Assembly (NCBI GenBank): GCA_963082975.1
Contig: OY720349.1
Coordinates: 70,368,501 to 70,432,500, forward strand
DNA length: 64,000 nucleotides
Direction: 5' to 3'
DNA from: Labia minor
Taxonomy: Eukaryota; Arthropoda; Insecta; Dermaptera; Spongiphoridae
Below are positions 27,201 to 35,406 of this stretch, one piece after another. Position numbers and translations under genes: made by a program. Below the pieces are notes generated by a model. That model was given only the letters and a program-made list of their open reading frames with translations, was not told the DNA's origin and made no database searches. Position 1 is the stretch's first letter, and each line of letters begins with the position of its first letter.

Positions 27201-30200
27201 ACTGGCTGTCAATTTCATAACTGAAAATAGTGTCGAATAGAAATACAGTGGTGCCTCACACAACGAACTTAATTCGTTCCAGGGGCAAGTTCGTTATGCG
27301 AAAAGTTCGTTATGTGAAACGCATCTCCATACCTAGACGGGGGCTCCGCCCCCTGTACCCCGGAGTGTCCCTATTCTGAGCTATAACCATCCAACTCCTA
27401 CCCTGTACCATCTCTCTCACGTTCCTTCCTACATTGTCCACCCTGTTCACAATTGGTCTTCCAAACGGACGTTTTCCAATCGAACTCCCCACCAATATAT
27501 TTTTCCTCTCCCATTCTAGCCATGTGCCCTGCCGATCCCAGCCTTCTCGCTTTTATAACCCTAACTATATCTAGAGATGCATAGAGGTCATGCAATTCCT
27601 TGTTATGCAGTCTCCGCCATTCCTCGGTGTCCTCCTCTTTCTTTGGCCCATAAATGCTGGAAGAATCCTATTCTCAAATACTCTGAATCTACTCTCATCT
27701 CCCAGGGTTATAGACCATGCCTCACACCCATATAATACAATTAGTAATTTAATAATTTTGATCCCCTTTGATAATAATTTCCCGATTGCAACCTCGATTT
27801 AAATTCTTTGCAAATATTATTCTCTCTGATACTAATTATTTTGTCTTATCACTATTAATTTCAAACCCCATCAATTTTCCTGCCTCGATTAATTTTTTTA
27901 TGCTACTTTAAATGTTATTAATTTATTTAAAAAAAAAATCAGAGTAAACAAAATAAAAATAAAATATAAAAAAAAAAATTTAATTGAATATTTCGCGGCG
28001 CCCTAATGACAACAACGCGGCTCCCAGGGGAATCACTACTGAAGAGTTAAATACTTAGTTTTTACTATCTCGCCAGAGATAGTATTGCGATAAATTTTCG
28101 ATGTTGAGATTTTGATGTTTTTATACGTTTTGAAGGTTCCTGAATCATTTTCACCAAGGTTGAGAAAAATGTCTGTGTGTGTGTGTGTGTATGTATGTAG
28201 GCAAGATTACGTAAAAACTGTTTGAGCTAGAATGATGAAATTTGGTACATGGACATTATTCAAAATTCATAGTTTTCTATCAACTTTTGAGAAATGTAGC
28301 TTAACCGGAAGAGGGTCATTACCTACCACGTTTTGATTTTTTTTCCTCTAAAGTGACCGTAAAAATAAAGATATATGTTTAATAATTTTTCATATGATTA
28401 ATATAATTGTATAAAACTGCTATATATAGAATTTCAGCTTGATTGAAAGTACCAGAATTAATTTTTTAACTCTGCAAATCTCACGCGCCAACACGTGCCA
28501 TGGTGCCATCAATAAAAAGCTAAACATGCGCTGGTTTAATATTTATTATTTATAATTTATAATTAATTAAATTGAATTTAAATATAATATATTATGTTAT
28601 TTAATCCAATTCAAATTGCGAGATAGTCGAGTGGAGACACTCCAGCTAATTTAACTTACTAAAAATGTTTTTTCCGTTGAAAATTTTGTTTAAATATTTA
28701 TATTTTATATAAATCGTCATTATAATATATTAATATAATTTATAATATACGTATTAATAATTGTGTTAATTCTTTTAAAAATTCATAACCTTAAAATCTA
28801 TTAATATTATAAAATTAATATTTGTTTAGTGGCGGGAATTAAATATTTTATTTTTTTACATATGTTTATAATTATTTTTTCTTTTTTGTTAAATACATAT
28901 TTTGAAAATTAAAAATTATTACGTATCTTATTAAATTGTGGAATATCTGAATAAGTAAATTCAAAATAAATATTGGAAAACTTTTATGAAAAATAATTTT
29001 TTTCGTATTATTGTTTATTTATTTATTTGATTTTTATCTTAGTTAATAATACAATTAATTAGAAATTTATCTTTGATCATTATTCAATAAACCAAATCTT
29101 ATCAATTTGTATATGTAATCATTTTTAATCAATTCAATCAAAAAAAAAGTGAATGGAAGAAAGAATAAAGAAAATGAGAAAATTTTGATTTCGACATTAT
29201 TAAATAAATAAAAGTTAAATTCCTTGTCAAAACATTGATTCGACATTTATAATATAATATAGTTATAATTGTATTCTCGAGTATGTGGTATTTTTAATTA
29301 AAAAAATAGTAATGTTTAAAATCTTGTTCTTTGAATAATAAATAGAAAGGATAGTTAGTGAAGATGTGTTTTTTAAACACAATCAACAAAAATAATAATC
29401 CCTCGATCCTAATCTAGGATAAAAAAAAACTTGTTATATTTTTAAAATTTCTGTGATTTTTAAATTAATATTATATAATGTGTCCACTCAATTTCTATAA
29501 GTGATTTTCCCAAAAATAGTTTTATTTCTTTTATTGTCAAATATAATATTTAATTTCCAAACATATATTTCTTAAGAATTTTCCCTAACTAACTTAAAAA
29601 AATTCAATAGAAAAATTGCCCTATTAAAAACAAAAGATGATTGATAAAGTTAACATCAAATATTTATTAATGATAATAGAGTTAAAATATTTAAAAATTT
29701 ATAAATTCGAATGCTTCTCGAATCCTTTTTACGAGAAGCAGTTTTAAACTTTTCATTACTTAAAATATTAGATATAATTATGATAAATACAATCTTAAAA
29801 TCATAGAAAATTATTGTCACAATAATTACCTTTAAAATTCTTTATCCAAGCAACTATATTCCTCAAACCAGTAAATATTGAGCCACTTCCATATTAATTT
29901 CTGCCAATTCCCTGATTTTTTATAATTTCTATTCACCGCAGCTTTGGACTTTGAACCAAAATCTTTTCAATTAGTCTTATTATAATTATAATTAATTTGT
30001 GTTTTATTAATTATTATAAGGATTATATCTAAATATAAATTAGAAAAAATAAAATCTCTTCACAAATATATATGTGGGATGAAGTCGCCAGGCAGGAGAA
30101 GAGAAACGAGTGGAGGGAAACGGTTGCTAGGGAAACGGCGGACTAGATCAGTTGTTGATTAATTAATGAATTGGTAGATAGACTATACTGAAGAGAAGAA

Positions 30201-31005
30201 AGATTTTCAAGGAATTACGAGCCAAAAATAATTATTAAGAATTTAAATTATTATCTTATCTATTTTTTATAATTTTGTTTATTAAACCATTAAAGAATTC
30301 CTATAATTAATTAATTAATTAATTATAATTTAAATTAATTATTTAATTATTTATTTATATCATTATTTAGAATTATAAAAATATTTCTCTATAATCCACC
30401 TTTTAATTTGATTTATTTTTAATGTTTGTATAGGAGCAGGTTGATATGAAATTAAAATATAAGCCATGGAATAGATTGAAAATGGATAATTTAACATAGA
30501 ATTGAAAAAAAATATGTATTATTGAAATATTTTTTAAAAAATATTAAAAATTATTAAGTTTTAAATTAAATTAAATTAATCAACTATATATTAAACAAAC
30601 GTCTAAGGCAGAGTAATTAAAAATGTATATTTATATAATGTACCTTAACTAACTTGTAAGTTAATAAATATACCAATTAGGTTTTTATCGATATTCTTAC
30701 AAAATGATTCTCTTTTAGTTTAAATAAAATTTTCGCTCCTTTTTTTTCCCTCCCTCCATCAAACTAGGAGATGATTACAAATCCTTAAACATTTTATTTA
30801 AAATAGAAAAGAAATATGAAACAGTAATTATTTTTCAAGAAAAAATACACTTTACCTGATGATAAATATTTTCATGTGCCTTTTCTTTGTTCTTGTCTAT
30901 TAGCTTCTCTTTGTGTGCTAAAATTTCCAAAAGTGGATCAATTTCATCCCATTTTTGAATAATACTATTTTTCTTCAGAGTTTTTTCTCCACTAGTTACA
31001 CCCAT
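630..31005 (-). CDS. Tret1: Tret1-like facilitated trehalose/sugar transporter, 5' part (3 coding exons; gene runs off the left edge)
   Basis: The coding join on the minus strand is 30856-31005, 10257-10392 and 630-844: 501 nt, or 167 residues, with phases 0, 1 and 0 that agree at every junction. The product is the N-terminal third of a major facilitator superfamily sugar porter, a plasma-membrane protein that in insects moves trehalose and related sugars between tissues and haemolymph. Visible parts are a hydrophilic KWDEIDPLLEIL cytoplasmic tail, then TM1 (LALTMAASLGYLTIGL), a loop ending VISWV, TM2 (PPLGASIGSLVAG), the sugar-porter loop motif RFGRKR, TM3, and TM4 with GRFVSGFCVGLTLPSAQVY. 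All introns use GT/AG. Introns of about 20.5 and 9.4 kb are swollen by transposons. Family assignment is firm. The exact paralogue (Tret1 versus another Tret1-like member) cannot be settled without the C-terminal exons, which lie outside the window. Confidence 0.88.
845..3062. other. AT-rich intron sequence without recognised genes
   Basis: This is part of intron 2 of the Tret1-like gene. It is simple AT-rich sequence with poly-A and ATT runs, a G/C-richer patch at 2062-2190 (cacgttgccgccggc and nearby) and a C-rich run at 2726-2742. I see no gene in it. Confidence 0.6.
4239..5690. repeat. 726-bp tandem direct duplication
   Basis: Two head-to-tail copies, about 4239-4964 and 4965-5690, begin in TAATAAAAAATAACG and end in ATTCAATAATAA. 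Every base I compared is identical except a T/G difference in the CAAT(T/G)AAATAATTT stretch, so the duplication is recent. It sits inside Helitron H3. Confidence 0.85.
6260..6775 (+). pseudogene. LINE reverse-transcriptase C-terminal fragment in H3
   Basis: The reading shows SGNACYL, KLLSKGIYKKIILPVALYGW and EAWSMTL-DESRFRVFENRIL, then PKKDEVTG and IVRVIKGKKL. This is the conserved tail after the reverse-transcriptase domain of many arthropod LINEs (YGxEAW, RxFExRxL, PKxDEVTG, IVRVIK, GRPxGKRPLG). The frame is broken in several places. It ends in an ATAGGTAGATAGAT tail followed by the Helitron 3' end. Confidence 0.7.
7045..7560 (-). pseudogene. LINE reverse-transcriptase C-terminal fragment in H2
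   Basis: This is the same fragment as at 6260-6775, on the minus strand. It shows DESRFRVFENRILPC, PKKDEVTGEWGR and ASSEIVRVIKGKKL, preceded by SGNACYL-like sequence. It lies inside Helitron H2 and, with the H3 copy, forms an inverted pair around 7010. Confidence 0.7.
9380..10172 (+). mobile_element. short Helitron H4 with nested hAT
   Basis: TC at 9380 follows A, and CTAG at 10169-10172 is followed by T. The 3' end has both hairpins (GGGGGC-GGA-GCCCCC and GAGCGCC-GAA-GGCGCTC). Without the hAT insertion it is about 320 bp, a deletion derivative that keeps only the two ends of the family (5' segment to about 10020, 3' segment from 10025). Confidence 0.75.
9387..9852. mobile_element. hAT non-autonomous element with target duplication
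   Basis: The ends are CAGAGGTTCTTAATCTT and the inverse of AGTTTAAGAACCTCTG, followed inwards by GCGGACCCC repeats. It is flanked by atctatat and gtctatat, an 8-bp target duplication with one difference. It sits seven bases after the start of Helitron H4. The internal open frame at 9567-9803 has no recognised domain. Confidence 0.8.
10257..10392 (-). CDS. Tret1: Tret1-like coding exon 2 (TM1 and first loop)
   Basis: The exon is 136 nt, between a TTTTTTAG acceptor and a GTAAGT donor. It reads LALTMAASLGYLTIGLVRGY followed by SSTAVPSMEDNAKYLVPNDD and VISWV. The first stretch is hydrophobic TM1 of a sugar porter. The rest is the extracellular loop, which in Tret1 proteins normally carries a short proline-serine segment. 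It enters in phase 0 and leaves with one base of a split serine codon completed by the exon at 844-630. Confidence 0.86.
10657..11297 (+). mobile_element. ATIR element P1 (Helentron/DINE-like), complete
   Basis: The left end has a hairpin TGGAG-TGT-CTCCA followed by ACTATCTCGC. The right end is the hairpin ACTATCTC-TGGC-GAGATAGT, whose GCGAGATAGT pairs with the left repeat. Inside are CTCAAAAGTTGATAGAAAAC, CAAATTTCATCATTCTAGC and an (AC)n/(AGAC) microsatellite. Offset inverted repeats, a subterminal hairpin and a microsatellite are features of Helentron/DINE-1-like elements. The class assignment is inference. Confidence 0.55.
12259..15538 (+). mobile_element. Helitron H6, complete non-autonomous copy of 3,280 bp
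   Basis: The 5' end is TC at 12259 after A. The 3' end is the hairpin at 15511-15527, then CTAG at 15535-15538 before T. Order inside: a GTCT microsatellite, a GGCTGAAC segment, AT-rich filler, a segment shared with H2, H3 and H5, a LINE reverse-transcriptase fragment, and a 160-bp 3' segment with two hairpins. No Rep/helicase gene is present. This is the best reference copy of the family in the window. Confidence 0.82.
14785..15305 (+). pseudogene. LINE reverse-transcriptase C-terminal fragment in H6
   Basis: The longest open stretch (14803-15105, 100 codons) reads SGNACYLAIKRLISSKLL, KKIILPVALYGWEAWSMTL, DESRFRVFENRIL, PKKDEVTGEWG and SSEIVRVIKGKKLR before a stop. After it a shifted frame continues with IGKRPLGKPM and the AAKNFRVSLSHIGR end typical of the LINE 3' terminus. 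The active-site part of the reverse transcriptase is absent. Confidence 0.75.
16242..17300 (+). mobile_element. ATIR element R1 with nested ATIR-Q fragment
   Basis: The left end is the hairpin GGGAG-TGTC-CTCCC followed by ACTTTCCCGC. The right end is ATACTTC...GAAGTAT followed by GCGGGAAAGT. The flanks (ATAAATATAA and AAATTAGA) are joined in the paralogous copy at 13370, giving an empty site. A (CATA)n run lies at 17127-17160. An ATIR-Q fragment ending CGTCGGTCGG lies at 16450-16830. Confidence 0.6.
16450..16830 (+). mobile_element. ATIR-Q fragment nested in R1
   Basis: It shares TGACGTCATATAATTTTAAA, GAGGATAAAACCAATAC, TTGCACCAAAAGTTGATC and the 3' end ACCTCCCTTACTATCGTCGG with the full Q element at 42100-42755. 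The 5' end is missing. Confidence 0.6.
17767..18186 (+). mobile_element. ATIR-P fragment P4 (5' truncated)
   Basis: It starts inside the element at ACGTGCTGGCGCGTGG and keeps CTCAAAAGTTGATAGAAAAC, a short AC repeat and the 3' end CTGGCGAGATAGTAAT. It replaces the end of Helitron H5. Confidence 0.6.
18187..19005. other. AT-rich sequence, nothing recognised
   Basis: It consists of intronic AT-rich sequence with short runs of ATT and AC. No gene or repeat end was recognised. Confidence 0.5.
19226..19498 (+). CDS. THAP-domain exon of the ISL2EU-type element
   Basis: The first ATG in frame is 19226 (MSDTFNRPKMENI). The THAP zinc-binding pattern is visible: WCFVPEC gives the first two cysteines with four residues between, and FCCEDHF gives the last Cys-x2-His. 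The basic stretch IKRRKMWLKMARRDD lies between. THAP domains bind the terminal repeats of several transposons. The frame ends shortly after the HF motif, and AAC|GTACGT there looks like a splice donor, so this is probably exon 1 of a spliced transposase. Confidence 0.7.
   Translation: MSDTFNRPKMENISENVNNSKKKGSYKWCFVPECTNTSIKTPNKVFLTVPRDIKRRKMWLKMARRDDVANPPTSCLFCCEDHFNVRMINS
19668..20252 (+). CDS. DDE_4-type transposase, C-terminal part
   Basis: This is the catalytic half of a PIF/Harbinger/IS5-like transposase. The three acidic residues are visible in context: D in SIIDCLEIEI, D in GIMADRGF and E in RIHIERVIRRLREF. Further motifs are YGGRTSDALIVENCG and VLIRPPSV. The helix-turn-helix region that normally precedes the first D is missing, and the first 20 or so codons look like intron rather than protein, so the true exon probably begins near 19730. 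The product would cut the element ends in the nucleus. This copy is likely unable to act alone because the N-terminal transposase region is absent. Confidence 0.72.
   Translation: MYSYFIKSINIWINFNKYENFSIIDCLEIEIQKPTNAVHQALTWSDYKKCNTLKYLISSTPDGMINYISCGYGGRTSDALIVENCGYLNEIPPGCGIMADRGFKHIEHLLIQKKCVLIRPPSVANSAKPSKAEMMQTKRIASLRIHIERVIRRLREFNYLQPHSCIHHEAISTTDNIIIIAAALINLQQPIINQ
20820..21900. other. AT-rich intron sequence, nothing recognised
   Basis: No coding exon, hairpin or element end was recognised in this part of intron 1. Confidence 0.5.
21903..22295 (+). repeat. family-K repeat, partial copy
   Basis: It starts ACGTTTTTCTTAACTTCACT, then a GTCT tract and ATTGAAATCGATTTTTCATC, and continues to GGGGTTTCTTCTTTCCC. 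It matches 35797 onward and, inverted, about 51415 to 51200. The class is not identified. Confidence 0.6.
22299..22689 (+). mobile_element. possible solo LTR fossil
   Basis: A segment richer in G and C than its surroundings starts TGTAATGATA and ends GGCTACA. It has a TATATAAGGACTGGC promoter-like box and no coding part. No matching target duplication was seen, so the LTR call is weak; it could be another kind of repeat. If it is an LTR it is an old single copy. Confidence 0.25.
23160..23588 (-). pseudogene. mariner transposase, C-terminal part, with one terminal repeat
   Basis: The frame reads EIVFLHDNARPHAAN, then PPYSPDLAPSDFHLYLHLK, then ELKETISNWFKTQ and FYEEGIQKPVPRYDTCLQ, ending YVEK and a stop at 23264. 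HDNARPH holds the second catalytic Asp and SPDLAPSDFHL the third Asp of mariner's DD34D triad. The N-terminal half is missing. ACGAGAAAGTAAGTTCCG near 23175 is the remaining terminal repeat, next to a TA run. Confidence 0.82.
23589..23705 (+). pseudogene. second mariner fragment, inverted against the first
   Basis: The plus-strand reading LHLKSFLGGQHLNDNDELKE and TVSNWLN is followed by DEIVFLYDNARP. The order is shuffled: the HDN-type motif comes after the C-terminal motif. With the preceding minus-strand copy it forms an inverted junction. Confidence 0.7.
25180..25322 (+). pseudogene. LINE reverse-transcriptase tail fragment
   Basis: GACTTTATTCGCAGCATTTA reads as IFGPKKDEVTGE-like sequence, followed by ELHDLYASPDIVKVIKF and the start of a GRAG-type tail. 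The fragment is short and not embedded in a recognisable Helitron. Confidence 0.55.
25330..25600 (+). repeat. inner part of family-M repeat
   Basis: ATATGAACAATCAAGTCAAA and CAAATCCAAAATGGCTGATT match 50545-50660 and, inverted, 36900-37170. The long terminal inverted repeats of the family are not present here. Confidence 0.5.
25690..25925 (-). mobile_element. decayed ATIR-Q fragment
   Basis: TGTGACGTCACAACC, ATAAAATTAAAAATATTTAT and TTAAATTATTTGAAATTGTT correspond to the middle of Q elements (38.95-39.12 kb). Confidence 0.4.
26905..27035 (+). repeat. solitary copy of a Helitron-internal segment
   Basis: ATTAAATTGTATATAAAT through TCAACTTGGTATTAAATTC matches Helitron interiors at 13360-13480 and 17315-17400. 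A further copy is at 42770-42866. Confidence 0.5.
27246..27330 (+). mobile_element. terminal repeat of a pogo/Tc1-like element
   Basis: TACAGTGGTGCCTCACACAA begins with TA and is followed by iterated GTTCGTTATG motifs. This pattern is typical of termini of pogo/Tigger-type elements. The other end is absent; the segment is cut at 27331. Confidence 0.45.
27331..27800 (-). pseudogene. LINE tail fused to a Helitron 3' hairpin fragment
   Basis: The minus-strand readings include DLYASLDIVRVIKARRLGSA, GHMARMGEEKYIGG and IGKRPFGRPIVNR, ending RDTP. At 27331-27365 this passes directly into the GGGGGC-GGA-GCCCCC hairpin of the Helitron family. Compared with H2, H3 and H6, the LINE part is less degraded. 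Confidence 0.65.
28062..28647 (-). mobile_element. ATIR element P2, complete
   Basis: On the minus strand it begins AGCTGGAGTGTCTCCACTCG with ACTATCTCGC and ends with the ACTATCTC-TGGC-GAGATAGT hairpin at 28062. It is colinear with P1 (10657-11297) and carries a short GT repeat. Confidence 0.6.
28648..30055. other. AT-rich intron sequence, nothing recognised
   Basis: No exon or repeat end was recognised in this 1.4 kb of intron 1. Confidence 0.5.
30070..30225. promoter_or_regulatory. GC-richer island with an X-box-like site in intron 1
   Basis: The island is a purine-rich, G/C-rich patch in otherwise AT-rich intron, less than 1 kb downstream of exon 1. It holds GTTGCTAGGGAAAC at 30123-30136, which in reverse (GTTTCCCTAGCAAC) fits the RFX X-box consensus. 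An enhancer or a decayed element end are both possible. Confidence 0.25.
30856..31005 (-). CDS. Tret1: Tret1-like coding exon 1
   Basis: Fifty codons start at the ATG at 31005-31003 and end in CAG before a GTAAAG donor, in phase 0. The peptide starts MGVTSGEKTL and contains KWDEIDPLLEIL and LIDKNKEKAHENIYHQ, a charged tail that precedes TM1. A TATAAATA lies 55-62 bases upstream of the ATG, so the 5' leader should be short, about 25-35 nt. The start was chosen because it is the first ATG after that promoter and the frame joins exon 2 in phase. Confidence 0.82.
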
Positions 31006-31059
31006 GATTGAATTACAATCAATAAAAATTAAATGTTAACTTATAAATTTTTCGAACGC

Positions 31060-31067
31060 TATTTATA
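31060..31067 (-). promoter_or_regulatory. TATA box of the exon-1 promoter
   Basis: On the minus strand the octamer is TATAAATA, followed about 30 nt downstream by AAGTTAACATTT and then the ATG. The same arrangement (CATATAAA, about 30 nt, TGATTGT) recurs upstream of the duplicate exon at 39529, which supports it as a real core promoter. Confidence 0.55.
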
Positions 31068-31643
31068 TGACCTAAATGTATATGCCAATGTCGAATATTT
31101 TTTTTTGTAAAATACACGGGGTTATTCATGCAGAAAAGTTCAAATCGATTAATTTTTATGCAGTGAAAGTATGTTTAATAGAAATAATGTTGTGTATATC
31201 ATTACATTTATAATTTATTTAAAAGAAGTTCTTATTTCGATTTGTTAAATCAATTTGAGTTGTTATTTTTACTAAATTATATTTATAAAATAATAAAATA
31301 TGATGATACATCTAAGTACATCTAAATATTTTTAAGCATATAAACATATCATATTCATATTTAATTAATTTATTATTTAATCAATCATTATTTTAATTTA
31401 GCTAAAAAGATAAGATAAACAAAATATAAACACAATCATTTTATTTATAATAAGTCATCTTTTTTTCCAATGCTCTATTACAGATAATAATTTGGCGAAA
31501 AATTATGGAAATAAAAATGTGAAAAAATATGAAATAAACTTAAAAATCGTAAGAATAGGGAGATACTTTTGTTTGAAGAATTTTATAAGAAATGATACTG
31601 TATTTATAAATAAAATATTTATATTAATATATTTCCTCACAAG

Positions 31644-31647
<4 letters not shown>

Positions 31648-31681
<34 letters not shown>

Positions 31682-31926
31682 ATATGTTCGTTTATGTTTC
31701 TGTCAACGTTTTTCTCGACGTTTCAGCGCTCACATCTCAAAAAAATTTCTCATAAATAAACTCTTTTGAAAATGGCGTCAAAATGGACGCCGAAACGTCG
31801 AGACTCAAATCTTCAAATAAATCGAGAAAATAACCCTGGTCTAATTTCTAATAATAATATATATATATATAAAATGTGCTAGAAAATATATTTGTCTTGT
31901 TTATAACTCTTTTATGTCTTTTGCGT

Positions 31927-31961
<35 letters not shown>
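31648..31961. repeat. TA microsatellites
   Basis: TA runs lie at about 31648-31677 and 31928-31961. Confidence 0.7.
31716..31803 (+). ncRNA. degenerate hammerhead-like motif (Penelope-type tail)
   Basis: GGCGTC-loop-GACGCC (31774-31791) is followed by GAAACGTCG. CGACGTTTC at 31716-31724 is complementary to that last segment. The paired stem plus GAAAC-GTC is the arrangement of hammerhead ribozymes carried by Penelope-like elements. The CTGATGA core half is not intact. Confidence 0.35.
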
Positions 31962-31963
<2 letters not shown>

Positions 31964-32908
31964 GTATGAATAGACCATACGCTTAAAATATATATAATAT
32001 ATTTAAAATAAATTTTCTAGTGTTAATTTTAGAAATTTTTATATACATATTTTTAAAAAATGCTTTGAAATGTTTGAGAAAATAATAAATTAATTACACA
32101 GGAGAAAGATAAGTATGGGAATTTTTTAGTTCGTAAATTTGAAGATATTTCGTTAATAGCACAATTGACTTATTAATTTAATAACTTTACGTTTATCTGT
32201 TTATTATTTTATGATAGTTACCTTGATAATTCTGTCATATAATGACGTTTAATAAATACTAATACTCTGACCGCTTAATGACTTTTGAGGGGGCGTTTAA
32301 TTGAAAGATGTATTTATAAACCCTTCTTTTCTTTGGTTTCATTTTCAAGATGTAGGAAGAATCAATCCAAATGAAAGGCATCCTGCTTTTCATACAATCT
32401 ATTATTGACCCATTGGTTGATAAGGCCTTCACGCATATCAACTCAGACCTTAAGAGAAATGGATTATATTGTTCTGCAAAATAATGAAGTTAAATTCGAA
32501 AGGAGTGTACAATTTGTTTCAAGGAATAATTAAAATAATAAAATAATAGAAAATCACTTGCAAGAGAAATAAAATTAAATAAAGAAATTCAAAATAGATA
32601 TAATATATATAATATATATAATATATTATATTATAATAATATATTGAAAAATTGTACTTAAATTAAGTATATATTCAAAAAAATGTTGTGCCTCTAAAAA
32701 TTAATTTCTGGTTATATTGTTGTATATACATTATAATAACACACCCAAATACCGCAATAATATTTAGAAACAATATTTTGTTTTAGTTGACGTTTTGAGA
32801 AAAAAATCAACTAAAAATAAAACTAGCTAATAATTAAAAAAATATTTTATAAAAATTATAATTATAATATTGTAAATATATTATATTCTACATACACTAA
32901 CACTAAGG

Positions 32909-32945
32909 TCTTGAAGAAGAAAAAGATTAGCTTTCGAAACGTCGA
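32909..32945 (+). ncRNA. second GAAACGTCG hammerhead-like motif
   Basis: CTTGAAGAAG, then TTAGCTTTCGAAACGTCG, resembles the Penelope-type hammerhead tail. Stem II pairing is weak here. Confidence 0.3.
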
Positions 32946-33676
32946 ACAAGAGAGAGATTTTCTAATTTTCTTTTCTCCATTTATATTCCAAACTTTTTGT
33001 CTCACATATGATTCAGAGTACACAATTAGTAAGTACTAAATAGAGGCATATAAGAAAAAGAAAAAAATAAATCAATGATTTGAGAAATATTATTAAGAAA
33101 TTTGGAGTCCATGATCTTAGTCTGCCTAATTTCTATTTGCCTATTTTAATGTTTTTTAAATTGGGTCAAATTATAAAAAAATATGGGTCAAATAAATCAT
33201 AAACTGTGTTTGAGATCTTGTGATAAGAAAATGTAGTACTTACGATCTTAACTGATAAATATGTTTATTGTTTTATTAATTTTTCGCTTGATTTTTTAAT
33301 TATTTAATAATTTGCAATTTGGTTTATTAAACAATATGTTTTTGTTCAAAGAATAGATTAATAATAATGATTTTATATATAAATGGATTTTTATTAAAAT
33401 TATGAATAGCCTTAAATATTAATTGTAAGATTTGAAGTTAACAGATTTAAAATATTGAGATTTTATATATAAGATATATAATAATAATTTGATTTTAATT
33501 TATTTTTTTATAATATTAATATAATTAAAATATTAAATAAATAAGTGAAGGGAATGTTAATTAATAAATAAATTAAATATAGATTTTATTCAAAAACATG
33601 TATATACATAGGACAAATTGCACCTCATTTTCTACATTAAAAAGAAACGAAAAGACAAAAAATATCTTAAATAAAC

Positions 33677-33708
<32 letters not shown>

Positions 33709-33750
33709 CATATTTGTATAAAAAATTAAAGTTTATATGTTTATATTTAT

Positions 33751-33784
33751 AACAATACCTCCCTTACTATCGTCGGTCGGTAAA
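33751..33784 (+). mobile_element. solitary ATIR-Q 3' end
   Basis: AACAATACCTCCCTTACTAT followed by CGTCGGTCGGTAAAA is identical to the 3' end of Q3 (42722-42755). No internal Q sequence precedes it. Confidence 0.55.
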
Positions 33785-34812
33785 AGATAACAATTTGTTA
33801 GGAATTTGGTGATAATTTTACAATTTATGAATTTCTACCATGTACTCAATTGAAATTCAAAGAGAAATTTTTAAATACTTATATATTTTCTAAACTAAAA
33901 ATTTATTTTATTAACATCCTAAAGAATTCAATCGTGTCAATGGTGCGTAGGTTATTTTCGCTAGCAACCGCTTATTTTAGGTAAAGTTCTATCTTGCGCG
34001 AAAATAAGAATTAAAAAAATTAAAAATTTAAATATAATAAAAAAAATAAATCAATAATAAATTAAAAATACCCTTCAAATTCCAAATAGGGAATTTAATC
34101 TAATAAATCTTTCAAAAGCAACATAACAAAATTTTTAAAAAAGAGAATCATTCAAATAATTTTCAATTCAGTTTAAAGAAAATTTAAAAATATATTTGAT
34201 AATAAATTTTACTAATTAAATAATCATTTATTTTTTTGTTTTTAAAGGCTCTTCATATAAGACACTGGGGTAGTAGTGTGTGTGATAATAATTTTAGCTA
34301 TTGTAGATCCTAATTCACATTTTGTGTGTGTGTTTTAGAGAAGTGTCGGTTTAAATTAATGTTTTCAGAAAAACTTGGAATTTTTTTTTTAAACATTTTA
34401 TTTTTATTTAAATTTTTTAAAATTAAAATTAAAATTTACAGAATATTTTCTGTATTTTTATATGTTAGCTCTTTTATTATTGTTTTCTATTTCAATTTCA
34501 ATTACTTACTTGACTCTTGAATTGTTGAATCAACTTGGTTCCCCTTTTGATATTTGCTAGAAATTGTTTCATTTTAATCATTGACACAACAAATTTACTA
34601 TTGGAAGAGATTGGTTAACAAGTCTAATATGATAAAAGTTAAATTTTCTTATCCACTTTCTTTTTATCAAACTTTGATAGGAGGAGATATTTTTATTTAG
34701 GTCTTGATCTAATTTTATTTGTTTTTTTTTTTTTATATTATTCAATTTTCATTTGCTAAATTTGGACTTGGATGTGATATTTGAATTATTTCTAAAAATA
34801 TTGTATTTATCG

Positions 34813-35406
34813 CAGTGCCGCCCTAACCACAGGGCTAAATGGGCTATAGCCCTAGGGCGCAAGCCTTTTGAGGCGGCAATTTTTTATTTGCGATATAGTA
34901 AAAATTTATTTTTCATTTTATTAGTTTTTACTTATTTTTAAATTAAAAAAAATATTAAACTGATTTTTATTTCTTTCAAATGTGCTGAAAAACGATAGAT
35001 AGAGAAAGGCAACGCGAAATAGGAGTAACAACCTACCTATCGTACTTTTGTTTCAGTCGCATTTGAACTGTCGGAGCTGTACTGGAGTTAATATAAGACC
35101 ACCAATCAAATAATAGTTCTAAGGATTAGACTAAAAACTGATCGGAACTGTCATTATTGAGATAATCCCCTCAAATCTGGGTAAACCATCTTTTAAATAC
35201 CCATCTTTTAAATAAGTGACTTTAAAGAAAGTTAGAATAAAGATAACAGTTTATTATAAAAGTAATAAATAGTTTTTTTCTAGTTCTGACACTTTTGTTT
35301 TGTATAACTTTTCCGACTCCCATTTGTCATTCTGTGTATTTTCTTAGGAAGAAGGGCGCATTATTTTTAGTAGCCCATAGGCGCCGAATTCCTTAAGACG
35401 GCCCTG
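34813..35406. mobile_element. hAT non-autonomous element with perfect 8-bp target duplication
   Basis: The ends are CAGTGCCGCCCTAA and the inverse of TTAAGACGGCCCTG. Both sides carry atttatcg, an exact 8-bp duplication (34805-34812 and 35407-35414). The 594-bp interior has no transposase; the TIR-adjacent GGGCTATAGCCC and TAGCCCATAGGCGCC stretches are common in arthropod hAT MITEs. Confidence 0.88.

Noticed and set aside
27246-27330. Repeated GTTCGTTATG as a regulatory array
   Set aside because: The TACAGTGGTGCCTC start and position next to other element fragments fit a transposon terminus better.
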